Assembly (NCBI GenBank): GCA_035555675.1
Contig: DATMGH010000041.1
Coordinates: forward strand, 1-64,000
DNA: 64,000 nucleotides
Direction of reading: 5' to 3'
From: Solirubrobacter sp035555675
GTDB taxonomy: Bacteria; Actinomycetota; Thermoleophilia; Solirubrobacterales; Solirubrobacteraceae
A model generated the notes under the pieces. It did no database searches and was not told the DNA's origin. It saw nothing but the letters and a program-made list of their open reading frames with translations. Shown here one piece after another: positions 25,686 through 33,685 of this stretch (position 1 is its first letter; the number at the start of each line of letters is the position of its first letter). The translations under genes and the position numbers were made by a program.

Positions 25686-26246
25686 CTACTGCTCGCGCGT
25701 GCGGCGACGCAGGATCAGGCCGCCGGCCAACAGCGCGAGGCCGCCGAGCAGCACCGGGATCGCGGCGAAGCCGGTGAACGGGAGCTGGCTCGTCTCGGCC
25801 GCGGCGGCCTGCTGGCGAACCGGCTGGACCTCTTCGGGCGTCGTCGTCGAGGCCGGGGACACGCCGCCCGCCGGGGTCGACTTCGGCTTCGGCGTCGGGG
25901 TCGGGGCGTTGCCGGTCTCGGCCGGCAGGATCCCGCCCTCGGGCGTGGTCGTCGGCGACGGCGTGCCGGTCGGGGTCGGCGTGGGGGTGCCGTACTGGGA
26001 GATCGCGGCGTTGTCACCGGTCTGGTCGGCGCTCTGCAGCGCGAGACCGGCGCCGGCCGTGCTGAACAGGATCCCCGTGACCAGCATGGCGAGAATGGCG
26101 ATGCGTGACTTCATGGACTGCTTGCTCCTCCGTGAGGGATCCGCCGCGCGGCGGCGAACTCGCTGCTTGATCGCGTCCAGCTCCAGTTCCGTGGCCTCAG
26201 GCCGGCCGTCCTTCAGGAGCCGCATGACGTCGTCGAACTCGGTCAT
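25686..26246 (-). CDS. LPFTG-anchored membrane protein with anti-sigma-like N-terminus
   Basis: A 186-aa protein of unusual plan. Residues 1-45 (FDDVMRLLKDGRPEATELEL and on) are cytoplasmic, charged and helical, like the first part of small anti-sigma factors. One membrane helix follows (ILAMLVTGILFSTAGAGLAL, about 48-67). Then comes a Thr/Pro-rich stalk (TPTPTPTGTPSPTTTP) and, near the C-terminus, LPFTG, a hydrophobic helix (IPVLLGGLALLAGGLIL) and RRRTREQ, a complete sortase sorting signal. The gene is divergent from the ECF sigma gene with 36 bp between starts. A role as its membrane-bound partner is inference. It converges on 23696-25681 with a 4-bp gap. Confidence 0.78.
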   Translation of the reverse strand: MTEFDDVMRLLKDGRPEATELELDAIKQRVRRRAADPSRRSKQSMKSRIAILAMLVTGILFSTAGAGLALQSADQTGDNAAISQYGTPTPTPTGTPSPTTTPEGGILPAETGNAPTPTPKPKSTPAGGVSPASTTTPEEVQPVRQQAAAAETSQLPFTGFAAIPVLLGGLALLAGGLILRRRTREQ

Positions 26247-26282
26247 CGATAACTGTTACGAAGCTCGCCGGGGATTCCTGAC

Positions 26283-26753
26283 TTGAAAGACGACGAGTTC
26301 GAGCGGTTGTATAGCGCCGAGGCCCAGGGGCTGTTCGCGTTCCTGGCCTATCGGACAGGCGACCGCGCGCTCGCGGAGGACCTGCTGGCGGACGCGTTCG
26401 AGCGCGCGCTGCGGGGGCGGTTCAACCCGCGCAAGGGCTCCGCGAAGACCTGGCTGTACGCGATCGCGCTCAACGTGCTGCGCGACCACGTGCGCCGGGC
26501 CGCGGCCGAAGGGCGGGCGTACGCGCGGGTGCCGTCCGGCGAGGCGGGCGATCCGTTCGCGGGGGTCGAGGCGCGCGATTCGCTGGGCCGCGCGCTGGCC
26601 GCGCTGACGGCCGAGGAGCGGGAGGCGGTTGCGCTGCGGTTCGGCGCCGAGCTGACCGTGCCGGAGATGGCCTCCGTGCTCGACCTGCCGCTGACCACGG
26701 TCGAGGGCCGCGTCTACCGCGCGCTCCGCAAGCTGCGCGAGGCGCTAGCCTAG
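26283..26753 (+). CDS. ECF RNA polymerase sigma factor
   Basis: A 156-aa sigma-70 family protein with only regions 2 and 4. Region 2 spans about residues 5-70 (ERLYSAEAQGLFAFLAYR, AEDLLADAFERALRG, AKTWLYAIALNVLRDHVRR). Region 4 spans about 100-156 (LAALTAEEREAVALRFGAEL, VPEMASVLDLPLTTVEGRVY). The start is TTG 26283, with CGGGGA 8 nt ahead; no better start exists in frame. The divergent LPFTG protein gene shares its 36-bp upstream region, which contains the short palindrome TAACTGTTA. The signal it answers to cannot be deduced from sequence. Confidence 0.9.
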   Translation: MKDDEFERLYSAEAQGLFAFLAYRTGDRALAEDLLADAFERALRGRFNPRKGSAKTWLYAIALNVLRDHVRRAAAEGRAYARVPSGEAGDPFAGVEARDSLGRALAALTAEEREAVALRFGAELTVPEMASVLDLPLTTVEGRVYRALRKLREALA

Positions 26754-26761
26754 GCGACGGA

Positions 26762-27013
26762 CCGTGCTAGGCGGGGACGTAGCGGCGCCCTGTATCCGCA
26801 ATCCGCTCTAGCGGGGCCGAATTCCCTCTCGAGGGGCACGGCTCCGGGCCAACGTTCGCTGCCACGGCGTCGATGGTCGGGTCCCGCTCGACGTCGGCCC
26901 GTGAACCAGGTCAGGTCCGGAAGGAAGCAGCCTTAAGCGGTCACCGATGGGCGGTGCGGGGTCGCCCGGCCGGAGTCAGTGAGGTGAGCAGTCCCCGGAG
27001 GGCCGACTTCGAC
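26762..27013 (+). ncRNA. ffs: Signal recognition particle RNA, large bacterial type
   Basis: The 3' half carries the universal SRP hairpin: ACCAGGTCAGGTCCGGAAGG followed by AAGCAGCC at about 26907-26934. The 5' half begins GTGCTAGGCGGGG at 26764 and has GTAGCGGCGCCCTGTA and CCGAATTCCCTC, the Alu-domain segment of the large (6S-like) bacterial SRP RNAs. The molecule is therefore about 250 nt, not the 100-nt form; ends are estimates. It acts with Ffh in co-translational membrane targeting. Placement near dnaX-ybaB-recR is a common bacterial arrangement, here split by a membrane protein gene on the other strand. Confidence 0.88.
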
Positions 27014-27033
27014 GGAGGGTGCACGGTCCACTT

Positions 27034-28368
27034 TCAGCAGCGGGCGTAGACCCGCCAGGACGCGTTGCCGCCGACCTCCTCGAACCCCGGCGGCACCTTC
27101 GCGGTCAGGCGCTTCGGGTCGTGCGGGTCGAGCGTGAAGTTGCGCTCCACGCGGGCGCTGGCGGGATCGATGTAGGTCCCGTGCGTCGGCTGCTCGAGCT
27201 GCGCGGAGACGATCTCCCCCGGCGGGACCCCGGTCCAGAGCGCGATGTGCGGCACCGGCCGGTGGTTGGGGACGGCGATCGGGCGGCAGGGGAGCTGCAG
27301 CGCGTGCAGGTCGGCGAGGATCGCGGCCTGGGTGTGCATCGAGGCGCGCAGGCTGCGGATGCGGTCGACCTGCGCGGGCGTGAAGACCACGAACGTCACG
27401 ACGATCACCGCGCCGATCGCGGCCCAGCGCGTCCGCCAGGGGTGGTCCGGCGGCAGGCGCAGCCAGCCGAGGACGCCCGCGCCGGCGAAGATCGCCAGCA
27501 GCGTGGCGGGGAGCAGCAGGTAGCGGCCGAGGATCGGCAGGCCGGCGGCGGCGAGCACGCAGAACGCGCCGATCGAGACGAAGCCGGCGACGATCGGCAG
27601 CGCCGCTTTCCGGCGCATGAACGCGATCACGAGGATCCCGCCCGCGGCGGCGCCGAGCAGGCCCGGCTCGCGCAGGATCTCGCCGAGCCGGCGCGGCACG
27701 GTCAGCGGGACGTTCTGCAGGCCGGTCTTGCGCTCGAGCACGTCGGCGGCGTCGCGGGTGCCGAGCAGCGAGTGCAGGGGATCGCCGGCCAGGACGAGGT
27801 CGTGCAGCATCCACAGGACGGGGGCGCTGAGCGCGAGTCCGAGCAGGCGCTTGTCGCGCTTATAGGCGACGTAGACGAGCGAGAACAGCCACGCCTCGGG
27901 TCTCAGCAGGCCGGCGAGGGCGAGCAGGACGAGCGGCGTCCTGGGGTTCGCCTGCCGCGCTTCGGCCAGGATCGCGCCGAGGACGAGCGCCACGTACGGG
28001 ATGTCGACGTACGCGCGCACGCCGAAGCTCAGCACCGGCAGGCGGGTCAGGACGATGAGCGCGGCGACCGCGCCCGCGGCCGGGCCGAACCAGTGCGCGC
28101 CGAGCTCGAACGTCAGCCACCCGAGCGCGCCCAGCGAGAGGAACGCGATCACCACCCAGACCGTCTGGCCCGTGTCGCCCAGCGGGGTCAGAATCACGCC
28201 CAGCAGCGTCGACAGCGGGTGCGGCGTGGGGGCGAGCGGGACGCCGAAGTCGGGGCGGCGCAGATGGGCGACGTCGCCGCCCCAGAGCAGGCTGTAGGCC
28301 GTGTCGTAGTTCAGGAAGCCGGTGCCGATGAGGGCGTACGCGAGCAGCGCACCGAGCGGGATTCCCAC
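27034..28368 (-). CDS. Multi-pass membrane protein, glycosyltransferase-like (GT-C plan)
   Basis: A 444-aa protein from GTG 28368; an ATG at 28446 would add 26 residues and run 27 bp into dnaX. It has about 10 hydrophobic helices. The N-terminus GTGFLNYDTAYSLLWGGD with an acidic residue in the first outer loop, AYVDIPYVALVLGAILAEAR, and GLLRPEAWLFSLVYVAY resemble GT-C glycosyltransferases and arabinofuranosyl/mannosyl transferases. The C-terminal 120 residues are soluble (LPCRPIAVPNHRPVPHIALW). Donor would be a polyprenyl-phosphate sugar by family analogy. It sits between the SRP RNA and dnaX on the opposite strand, interrupting that conserved block. Confidence 0.75.
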   Translation of the reverse strand: MGIPLGALLAYALIGTGFLNYDTAYSLLWGGDVAHLRRPDFGVPLAPTPHPLSTLLGVILTPLGDTGQTVWVVIAFLSLGALGWLTFELGAHWFGPAAGAVAALIVLTRLPVLSFGVRAYVDIPYVALVLGAILAEARQANPRTPLVLLALAGLLRPEAWLFSLVYVAYKRDKRLLGLALSAPVLWMLHDLVLAGDPLHSLLGTRDAADVLERKTGLQNVPLTVPRRLGEILREPGLLGAAAGGILVIAFMRRKAALPIVAGFVSIGAFCVLAAAGLPILGRYLLLPATLLAIFAGAGVLGWLRLPPDHPWRTRWAAIGAVIVVTFVVFTPAQVDRIRSLRASMHTQAAILADLHALQLPCRPIAVPNHRPVPHIALWTGVPPGEIVSAQLEQPTHGTYIDPASARVERNFTLDPHDPKRLTAKVPPGFEEVGGNASWRVYARC

Positions 28369-28419
28369 CGCCCCGCGCAGGCCGAGTCGGCCGGGTGCGC
28401 CACTAGACTCAGACAGCCC

Positions 28420-30720
28420 GTGGCCGCTTCTCTGTACCGCCGTCATCGCCCCCGCACGTTCGCAGACGTGGTCGGCCAAGAGCACGTCGTTCGCACTTTG
28501 AGCAACGCGATCACGCAGGGGCGGGTGCACCACGCGTACCTGTTCGTGGGCTCGCGCGGCACGGGGAAGACGTCCATGGCGAAGATCCTGGCGGCTTCGC
28601 TGAACTGCCAGGGGGCGGCCGGTGGGGGCGAGGGGCCGGGCGGGCCGACGGTGTCGCCGTGCGGGTCGTGCGAGTCCTGCCGGGCGATCGCGTCGGCGAC
28701 GTCGCTGGACGTCGTCGAGATGGACGCCGCGTCCAACAACTCGGTCGACGACATCCGGGACCTGCGCGAGCGGGTCGCCTACGCACCGGTCGCGGGGGCC
28801 TACAAGGTCTACATCCTCGACGAGGCGCACATGCTCACGCCGGCGGCGTGGAACGCGTTCCTGAAGACGCTCGAGGAGCCGCCGCCGCACACGATCTTCG
28901 TGCTGGCCACGACCGAGGCCAACAAGGTGCTGCCGACGGTCGTGGACCGCTGCCACAGGTTCGACTTCGGGCGCCCGTCGGTGCCGCAGATCGCGGCCGT
29001 GCTGCGGCGGGCGGCGGCGAGCGAGTCGATCTCGATTCCCGACGAGGCGATCGCGCTGGTCGCCCGCTCGGCGACCGGCTCGTTCCGGGACGCGCTGGGG
29101 ACGCTGGAGCAGCTCCTGGCGTACTCGGGGGCGACGATCACGCTGGACGACGTGCTCGCGGTGCTCGGCGCCGCCGACGCGGACCTGCTGTTCGACACGG
29201 TCGACGCGGTCGCGAGCGGCGACGCCCGCGCGGCGCTGCTGGCCGCGGCGCGGCTGGCGGAGTCGGGACGCGATCTCGGACGGTTCTTCGGGGACCTGGA
29301 GGCGCACGCGCGCGGGCTGCTGGTGACCCAGGTGCTGGGATCGGTGCCGCCGGAGCTGTCGGTGACGGTCGAGCAGGACGAGCGGCTCGCCGCGCAGGCC
29401 GCGCGGGTGGGCGGCAGCGAGGTCGTGCGGCTGCTGGAGCTGATCGCCGGGGCCCTGCGGGCGATGAAGGACGGCGCGGACGCGCGCACGCAGCTCGAGC
29501 TCGCGCTGGTGAAGGCGGCGAAGCCGGATCTGGAGCCGTCGCTGAAGGCGCTGCAGGAGCGCCTCGCGCGGCTGGAGTCGGGCGTCGTCGCCGCGGCGCC
29601 ACCCGCGTTGCCGCACAACCCCGCGCAGCCGGAGACCCCGGCGGGCCGCGCCGCGTCGCCGCCCGCGCCGTCGTCACCGGCGGCGCCGTCGTCGCCCGCC
29701 GCCGCGTCGTCGCCGTCCGCGGCCGAGCCGGCCCCGCGGCCCACGGCGCCGTCGGCGGCCGAGCCGACCTCGCGGCCTGCGGCCGTGCCGTCGTCTCCGG
29801 CCGGAGGCGCGCCCGCCTCGCCGCCCGTCGCCGCGCCATCGTCGCCGGCCGCCCACGCGGCGTCGCCCGCGGCGGCTGCGCCCACCTCGCCGTCCGCCGC
29901 CGAGCCGGCCTCGCGGCCCGCTGGTTTCGCGTCGCCGCCCGCACCCGCGCCGTCGTCGCCGGCCGGAGGTGCGCCTGCCTCGCCGCCCGTCGCCGCGCCG
30001 TCGTCGCCGGCCGCCCACGCGGTGGCGCCGACCTCGCCGCCCGCGGCCGAGCCGGCCTCGCGGCCCGCTGGTTTCGCGTCGCCGCCCGCACCGGCGCCGT
30101 CGTCGCCGGCCGGAGGTGCGCCTGCCTCGCCGCCCGTCGCCGCGCCGTCGTCGCCGGCCGCCCACGCGGCGGCGCCGACCTCGCCGCCCGCGGCTGTCGC
30201 GGCGCCGTCGTCCCCGGCCGGAATCGCGCCCGCCTCGCCGCCCGCCGCCGAACCCTCGCCGCCGACGCACCCCTCGTCGCCGCCCGCCGCCGCGGACTCG
30301 CCGCCGCCGGCCACCCCTTCCCCGCCTCCCGCCGGTGCGCCGTCCCTCACCCTCGAGTCTTTCGCGGGCTCCTGGCAGGCGATCATCGACGAGCTGCGCG
30401 AGGCGACGCCGATGCTTGCGGCGGCGCTCGAGCACGCGGCGCCCGCCGGCCTCGAGGACGGCGGCCTGACGCTCGTGTGGCCCGAGACCGACGCGTTCCT
30501 CAAGCGCAAGGCCGAGGACCCCGCGAACCGCGACGTGGTCGCGAAGGCGATCCGCTCGGTCACGGGCGCGTCGCTGCGGCTCGCGTACGAGCTCGGCAGC
30601 GGCGTCCAGCCGGTCGCGGTGGCCGAGGCGCCGCGGCTGTCCGAGGAAGATCTAGTGAAGCGATTCATGGACGAGTTCGACGCGGAGGAGCTCCCTCCGG
30701 ACCCCGAGGAGCAGACCTGA
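28420..30720 (+). CDS. dnaX: DNA polymerase III subunit gamma/tau
   Basis: A 766-aa clamp-loader ATPase from GTG 28420 (MAASLYRRHRPRTFADVVGQ). Walker A GSRGTGKTSMA starts at residue 44; the zinc-binding cysteines are CGSCESC and the upstream NCQ; Walker B is VYILDEAHML; sensor 1 is FVLATTEANKVLPTVVDRC. Domain III ends near residue 390. Then follows a very long Pro/Ala/Ser linker (about residues 400-645) built of repeats, and a C-terminal globular domain (FAGSWQAIIDELREATPM and on) like the tau part that contacts the polymerase. The linker is longer than in most homologues. It overlaps ybaB by one base (TGATG). Confidence 0.95.
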   Translation: MAASLYRRHRPRTFADVVGQEHVVRTLSNAITQGRVHHAYLFVGSRGTGKTSMAKILAASLNCQGAAGGGEGPGGPTVSPCGSCESCRAIASATSLDVVEMDAASNNSVDDIRDLRERVAYAPVAGAYKVYILDEAHMLTPAAWNAFLKTLEEPPPHTIFVLATTEANKVLPTVVDRCHRFDFGRPSVPQIAAVLRRAAASESISIPDEAIALVARSATGSFRDALGTLEQLLAYSGATITLDDVLAVLGAADADLLFDTVDAVASGDARAALLAAARLAESGRDLGRFFGDLEAHARGLLVTQVLGSVPPELSVTVEQDERLAAQAARVGGSEVVRLLELIAGALRAMKDGADARTQLELALVKAAKPDLEPSLKALQERLARLESGVVAAAPPALPHNPAQPETPAGRAASPPAPSSPAAPSSPAAASSPSAAEPAPRPTAPSAAEPTSRPAAVPSSPAGGAPASPPVAAPSSPAAHAASPAAAAPTSPSAAEPASRPAGFASPPAPAPSSPAGGAPASPPVAAPSSPAAHAVAPTSPPAAEPASRPAGFASPPAPAPSSPAGGAPASPPVAAPSSPAAHAAAPTSPPAAVAAPSSPAGIAPASPPAAEPSPPTHPSSPPAAADSPPPATPSPPPAGAPSLTLESFAGSWQAIIDELREATPMLAAALEHAAPAGLEDGGLTLVWPETDAFLKRKAEDPANRDVVAKAIRSVTGASLRLAYELGSGVQPVAVAEAPRLSEEDLVKRFMDEFDAEELPPDPEEQT
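29640..30340 (+). repeat. Pro/Ala/Ser-coding repeats within dnaX
   Basis: The linker-coding DNA contains near-identical blocks. The marker GCCCACGCGG recurs at 29851, 30013 and 30160, giving periods of 162 and 147 bp, both multiples of three. Within a period the shared pieces include CTCGCGGCCCGCTGGTTTCG and CGTCGTCGCCGGCCGGAGG. The protein repeats SSPAGGAPASPPVAAPSSPA and SRPAGFASPPAPAPSSPAGG. Such arrays expand and shrink by slippage; the frame is kept. Confidence 0.8.
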
Positions 30721-31145
30721 TGCCCCAGCCGCCCAACCTTCAGAAGATGCTCGCCGAAGCGCAGGCGATGCTGGCCGCGCAGCAGGAGGCGCAGGAGAAG
30801 CTCAAGGAGCAGAAGGTCGACGCGTCGGCCGGCGGCGGCATGGTCAAGGTCGAGATGAGCGGCGATCTCCGGCTGCAGTCGTTGACGATCGACCCGGACG
30901 CGGTCGATCCCGAGGACGTCGAGATGCTCCAGGACATGGTCGTCGCCGCGATCAACGAGGCGCTGCGCAAGGCCGAGGAGCTCCAGCAGAGCCAGCTCGG
31001 CGGCACCGAGGGCGCCGCGGGCGGGTTCGATCCGATGAGCGCGCTCGAATCGCTCGGCCTCGGCGGGATGGGTGGCATGGGCGGCGGGGGCCTGCCCGGC
31101 GGCGCGCCGAATCGCGCCGCCCGGCGCGCCCAGAAGCGCAAGTAG
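30720..31145 (+). CDS. ybaB: YbaB/EbfC nucleoid-associated protein
   Basis: A 141-aa DNA-binding protein between dnaX and recR, the family's standard position. MPQPPNLQKMLAEAQAMLAA and AQEKLKEQKVDASAGGGMVK show the first long helix and the conserved GGGMVKVEMSG turn; LTIDPDAVDPEDVEMLQDMV completes the core. Members form tweezer-like dimers that bind DNA with little sequence preference. The C-terminus is extended with a Gly/Met-rich tail (GLGGMGGMGGGGLPGG) and a basic end (NRAARRAQKRK) that may add DNA contacts. The ATG overlaps the dnaX stop. Confidence 0.92.
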   Translation: MPQPPNLQKMLAEAQAMLAAQQEAQEKLKEQKVDASAGGGMVKVEMSGDLRLQSLTIDPDAVDPEDVEMLQDMVVAAINEALRKAEELQQSQLGGTEGAAGGFDPMSALESLGLGGMGGMGGGGLPGGAPNRAARRAQKRK

Positions 31146-31147
31146 CG

Positions 31148-31747
31148 TTGCTCGCCCCGCCTCTCCAGCGGCTCGTCACCGAGCTGTCGAAGCTGCCGGG
31201 GATCGGCAATCGCACCGCGCAGCGGCTCGCGTTCCACGTGCTGCGGGTCTCCGACGGCGACGCCCGCGCGCTCGCGCAGGCGATCATCGACGTCAAGGAG
31301 AAGATCACGCTCTGCGAGGTCTGCTTCAACCTCGCCGAGGGCCCGCGCTGCTCGATCTGCCTCGACGAGCGCCGCGACCCGACGGTGATCTGCGTCGTCG
31401 AGGAGCCCGGTGACGTGATCCCGGTCGAGCGCACGCACGAGTTCCGCGGCCGCTACCACGTGCTCGGCGGCGCGCTCTCGCCGATCGACGGCGTCGAGCC
31501 CGAGGACCTGCGCCTCGCCCAGCTCTACGGACGCGTGGCGGGGGACGTGGTCAAGGAGGTCGTGCTCGCGACCAACCCGACGACGACCGGCGAAGCGACC
31601 GCGCTCCACATCGCCGCCGCGCTGCACGAGCACGCGCCGGACGTCGCGGTGACCCGCCTCGCGTCCGGTCTCCCGGTCGGCGGGGACCTCGAGTACGCGG
31701 ACGAGGTCACGCTCGGCCGCGCGTTCGCCGGCCGCCGCGCACTCTGA
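31148..31747 (+). CDS. recR: Recombination mediator protein RecR
   Basis: A 199-aa protein with the complete RecR plan: a helix-hairpin-helix (LSKLPGIGNRTAQRLAFHV, residues 11-29), a four-cysteine zinc finger (CEVCFNLAEGPRCSIC), a Toprim domain (VICVVEEPGDVIPVERT and YHVLGGALSPIDGV), and the C-terminal Walker-B-like block (VTRLASGLPVGGDLEYADEV). It works with RecF/RecO to load RecA at single-strand gaps. The start is TTG 31148, only 2 bp after the ybaB stop, so the three genes dnaX-ybaB-recR form one operon. Confidence 0.95.
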   Translation: MLAPPLQRLVTELSKLPGIGNRTAQRLAFHVLRVSDGDARALAQAIIDVKEKITLCEVCFNLAEGPRCSICLDERRDPTVICVVEEPGDVIPVERTHEFRGRYHVLGGALSPIDGVEPEDLRLAQLYGRVAGDVVKEVVLATNPTTTGEATALHIAAALHEHAPDVAVTRLASGLPVGGDLEYADEVTLGRAFAGRRAL

Positions 31748-31800
31748 GGCCGAGGCCGCGGGCGCGGCGAACCGCGCCTCGCGCAGGCGCGCTGACGCGG

Positions 31801-31927
31801 CGAGGGGTGACGTTGCGGCGGTATGCGCCAGGAATCGACCACTCGCGGCACCAACGTCGCCGGGTGTCTGCGGGGTGACTCGGCGAGGGGTGACGTTGCG
31901 GCCGTATGCGCCGGAAATCGACTACTC
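31801..31927 (-). repeat. Palindromic element cluster 3 (two 44-bp copies, inverted)
   Basis: Copies at 31801-31844 and 31884-31927 in the orientation opposite to clusters 1, 2 and 4. Read on the minus strand they begin GAGTRGTCGATTYC, have GGCGCATACSGCCGCAACG in the middle, and end CACCCCTCG. The middle CCGCAACG piece is shared with cluster 2, which links the variants. They lie in the 332-bp gap between the converging recR and 32080-32997 genes; apart from the repeats I see nothing in that gap. Confidence 0.85.
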
Positions 31928-32079
31928 GCGGCGCCAACGCCACCGGTGCCGACGAATCGCGCCGCGGCGGCGAACCGCGCCCGACGTGGCACCCCACCGC
32001 GACGCGCCCGCGACGCACGCCCCCGCCGACCCCGCGCGAGATGCGCCGTACCCGTCGGCGACGCCCGGTCGCCGCGCCG

Positions 32080-32997
32080 CTAGGCGACCGCGGCCACGCG
32101 CGTCTTGACGTCCCGCTCCGCCCGCGCGACCGTGGTACGGGCTCGGGCCCACGCGTGTTTGCTGCGCCGGTCCGCGGCCCGGGCGAGGCCCGCGTACGCC
32201 GAAGAGGCACCGCGCAGCGCGTCGACGACCTTCGCCGCGGAGGACCCGTCCGCCGCGACCGGGGTCAGCGTCGAGGCGGCGTCCGCGTACGCTCGCGACA
32301 GCTCCCGCGCCGCGCGTTCTTGCCCGACCGGCCCGCGCGCCCGCCGCAGCGCGACCCGCGAGCGCACGCGCACCTTGTCGAGCGCCGCGAACGCTTCAGG
32401 CGAGCGCATCCGGTAGGCCGTGCTGGCGTCCAGGCTCACCGGCGACGCACCCTCGACCGTGACCTGGTCGAGCCCGTTGAGGCACCAGGCCGGAGCCTCG
32501 GCAGCCCCGTCGCGCGCCGCGCACACCAGCGTCAGCACGCCGCGCGTGGTCGGGATCGCGTAGATGTCGAGGATCGACGAGTCGGTGTGGACGCCCCGGT
32601 AGGCGCGAGCGCGCAGGCCGACCACCCGCGCGGTCTCCGCCGCCGGCAGCCCGCCGCGCGCCCGTGCCGCGAGCGCTGCCGGAACGAGATCCGCGCGGTC
32701 GGCCGGCAGCAGCGCGACCGAGACGGTCGTGGCGAGCCCCGCGTACGGCGTGAACGCGGGCGCCGAGCCGAGCCCGGGCAGCGCCGGCGGTCGCGCCGCG
32801 CGCTCCCAGCCACCGGACACCTTCAGCCGCGCCTCCCCCGCCGACACCACCCGCTGCGCCTGCGGCGCGCCGGCCGGATCGGCCGCGATCCGGTCCGCGA
32901 TCGCCCACCCGGCGAGCCCCGCGGCGAGCGCCACGGCCAGCCCGACGGCGACCCACCGCAGGCTCGGCCACTCCCGCCCGTCGGCCCGCCCGGTCAT
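32080..32997 (-). CDS. Membrane-anchored protein of unknown function
   Basis: A 305-aa protein starting at ATG 32997; the frame is open further upstream only because it runs into an 18-bp repeat array. A short cytoplasmic tail (MTGRADGREWPSLRW) precedes one membrane helix (VAVGLAVALAAGLAGWAIA, about residues 16-34). The outer domain has a beta-rich part (FTPYAGLATTVSVALLPADR, DIYAIPTTRGVLTLVCAARD with WCLNGLD, two Cys) and a helical C-terminal half rich in Ala/Arg (ELSRAYADAASTL). No catalytic motif is recognised. Its upstream region is occupied by the array at 33017-33250, so its promoter must lie within or beyond it. Confidence 0.7.
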   Translation of the reverse strand: MTGRADGREWPSLRWVAVGLAVALAAGLAGWAIADRIAADPAGAPQAQRVVSAGEARLKVSGGWERAARPPALPGLGSAPAFTPYAGLATTVSVALLPADRADLVPAALAARARGGLPAAETARVVGLRARAYRGVHTDSSILDIYAIPTTRGVLTLVCAARDGAAEAPAWCLNGLDQVTVEGASPVSLDASTAYRMRSPEAFAALDKVRVRSRVALRRARGPVGQERAARELSRAYADAASTLTPVAADGSSAAKVVDALRGASSAYAGLARAADRRSKHAWARARTTVARAERDVKTRVAAVA

Positions 32998-33016
32998 CCG
33001 GGAAGACCACGGCGGA

Positions 33017-33250
33017 GCGAGACACCGCCGGACCGCGAGACGGCGCGGCACCGCGGGACGGCGCGGTGTGGCGAGATGGCGCGGTGTGGCGAGATGGCGC
33101 GGCGTGGCGAGACAGCGCGGCACCGCGAGATGGCGCGGCACCGCGAGATGGCGCGGCAACGCGAGATGGCGCGGCAGCGCGGGATGGCGCGGCAGCGCGG
33201 GACGGTGCGGCAGCGCGAGACCGCGCCGCACCGCGACGCGGTGCCGAAGT
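33017..33250 (+). repeat. 18-bp tandem repeat array (13 units)
   Basis: Units starting GCGA or GCGG recur every 18 bp without a break at 33017, 33035, 33053, 33071, 33089, 33107, 33125, 33143, 33161, 33179, 33197, 33215 and 33233. The commonest unit is GCGAGATGGCGCGGCACC, with variants GTGTGG and AACGCG at its end. The array fills almost all of the 274 bp between two genes on the minus strand. In minus-strand frames it reads as six-residue repeats (PRHLAL, SRCRAI), but these have no start site or coding bias of their own. Confidence 0.9.
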
Positions 33251-33271
33251 CGTTGCGCGCCGCCGCCACGC

Positions 33272-33685
33272 TCATCCCGACGTGTCGAACGTCTTCTGCG
33301 GCGTCGAGCGCTTCGGCGGCACGACCGGCGCCGTCCGCCGCGGCGGCGTGTACACCGGCGTCGCGACCGGCGTCCGCACCGGCGGCGGCGAGCTCGCGGC
33401 CGGCGGCGACGCCACCGAGGCCGCCGGCTTCTTCGCCGCCTTGCGCCGATGGTGCGGCTTGGCCTTCGGCAGATGCAGGGCCGGCAGCGCCGCCACCCGC
33501 GAGAGGGAGGGCGCGGTGAGCGCCGTCAACGTCGCTTCTTCCGTGGTGGCAGGAGCGGACGCCGGCGCCGGCGCCGCCGCCACCGGCGACGTCCCCGGCT
33601 GCAGCACGGCCGCGCCCGCGAACGCGACCACGAACACGGACGCGGCCACGGCGGCGAGGATCGCGGCGATCGGCCGGTCGGTCAT
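33272..33685 (-). CDS. Small membrane-anchored Pro-rich protein
   Basis: A 137-aa protein from ATG 33685. Residues 7-29 are one hydrophobic helix (AAILAAVAASVFVVAFAGAA), most likely an uncleaved anchor. The rest is Ala/Pro/Ser-rich with a basic patch (KAKPHHRRKAAKKP) and a C-terminal PVVPPKRSTPQKTFDTSG. Low complexity leaves no fold to name. It overlaps the upstream gene by ATGA, so the pair is translated together. The stretch may contact the wall or polymer. Expression is supported by the coupling, function is not. Confidence 0.6.
   Translation of the reverse strand: MTDRPIAAILAAVAASVFVVAFAGAAVLQPGTSPVAAAPAPASAPATTEEATLTALTAPSLSRVAALPALHLPKAKPHHRRKAAKKPAASVASPPAASSPPPVRTPVATPVYTPPRRTAPVVPPKRSTPQKTFDTSG

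Noticed and set aside
32998..33231. Upstream extension of the 32080-32997 protein through PRHLAL repeats
   Set aside because: The extension is encoded only by the 18-bp array; ATG 32997 before a normal membrane anchor is a better start.
33017..33250. CRISPR-like or coding array with 18-bp period
   Set aside because: Units are directly abutting with no spacers; none of the frames has its own start or codon bias.
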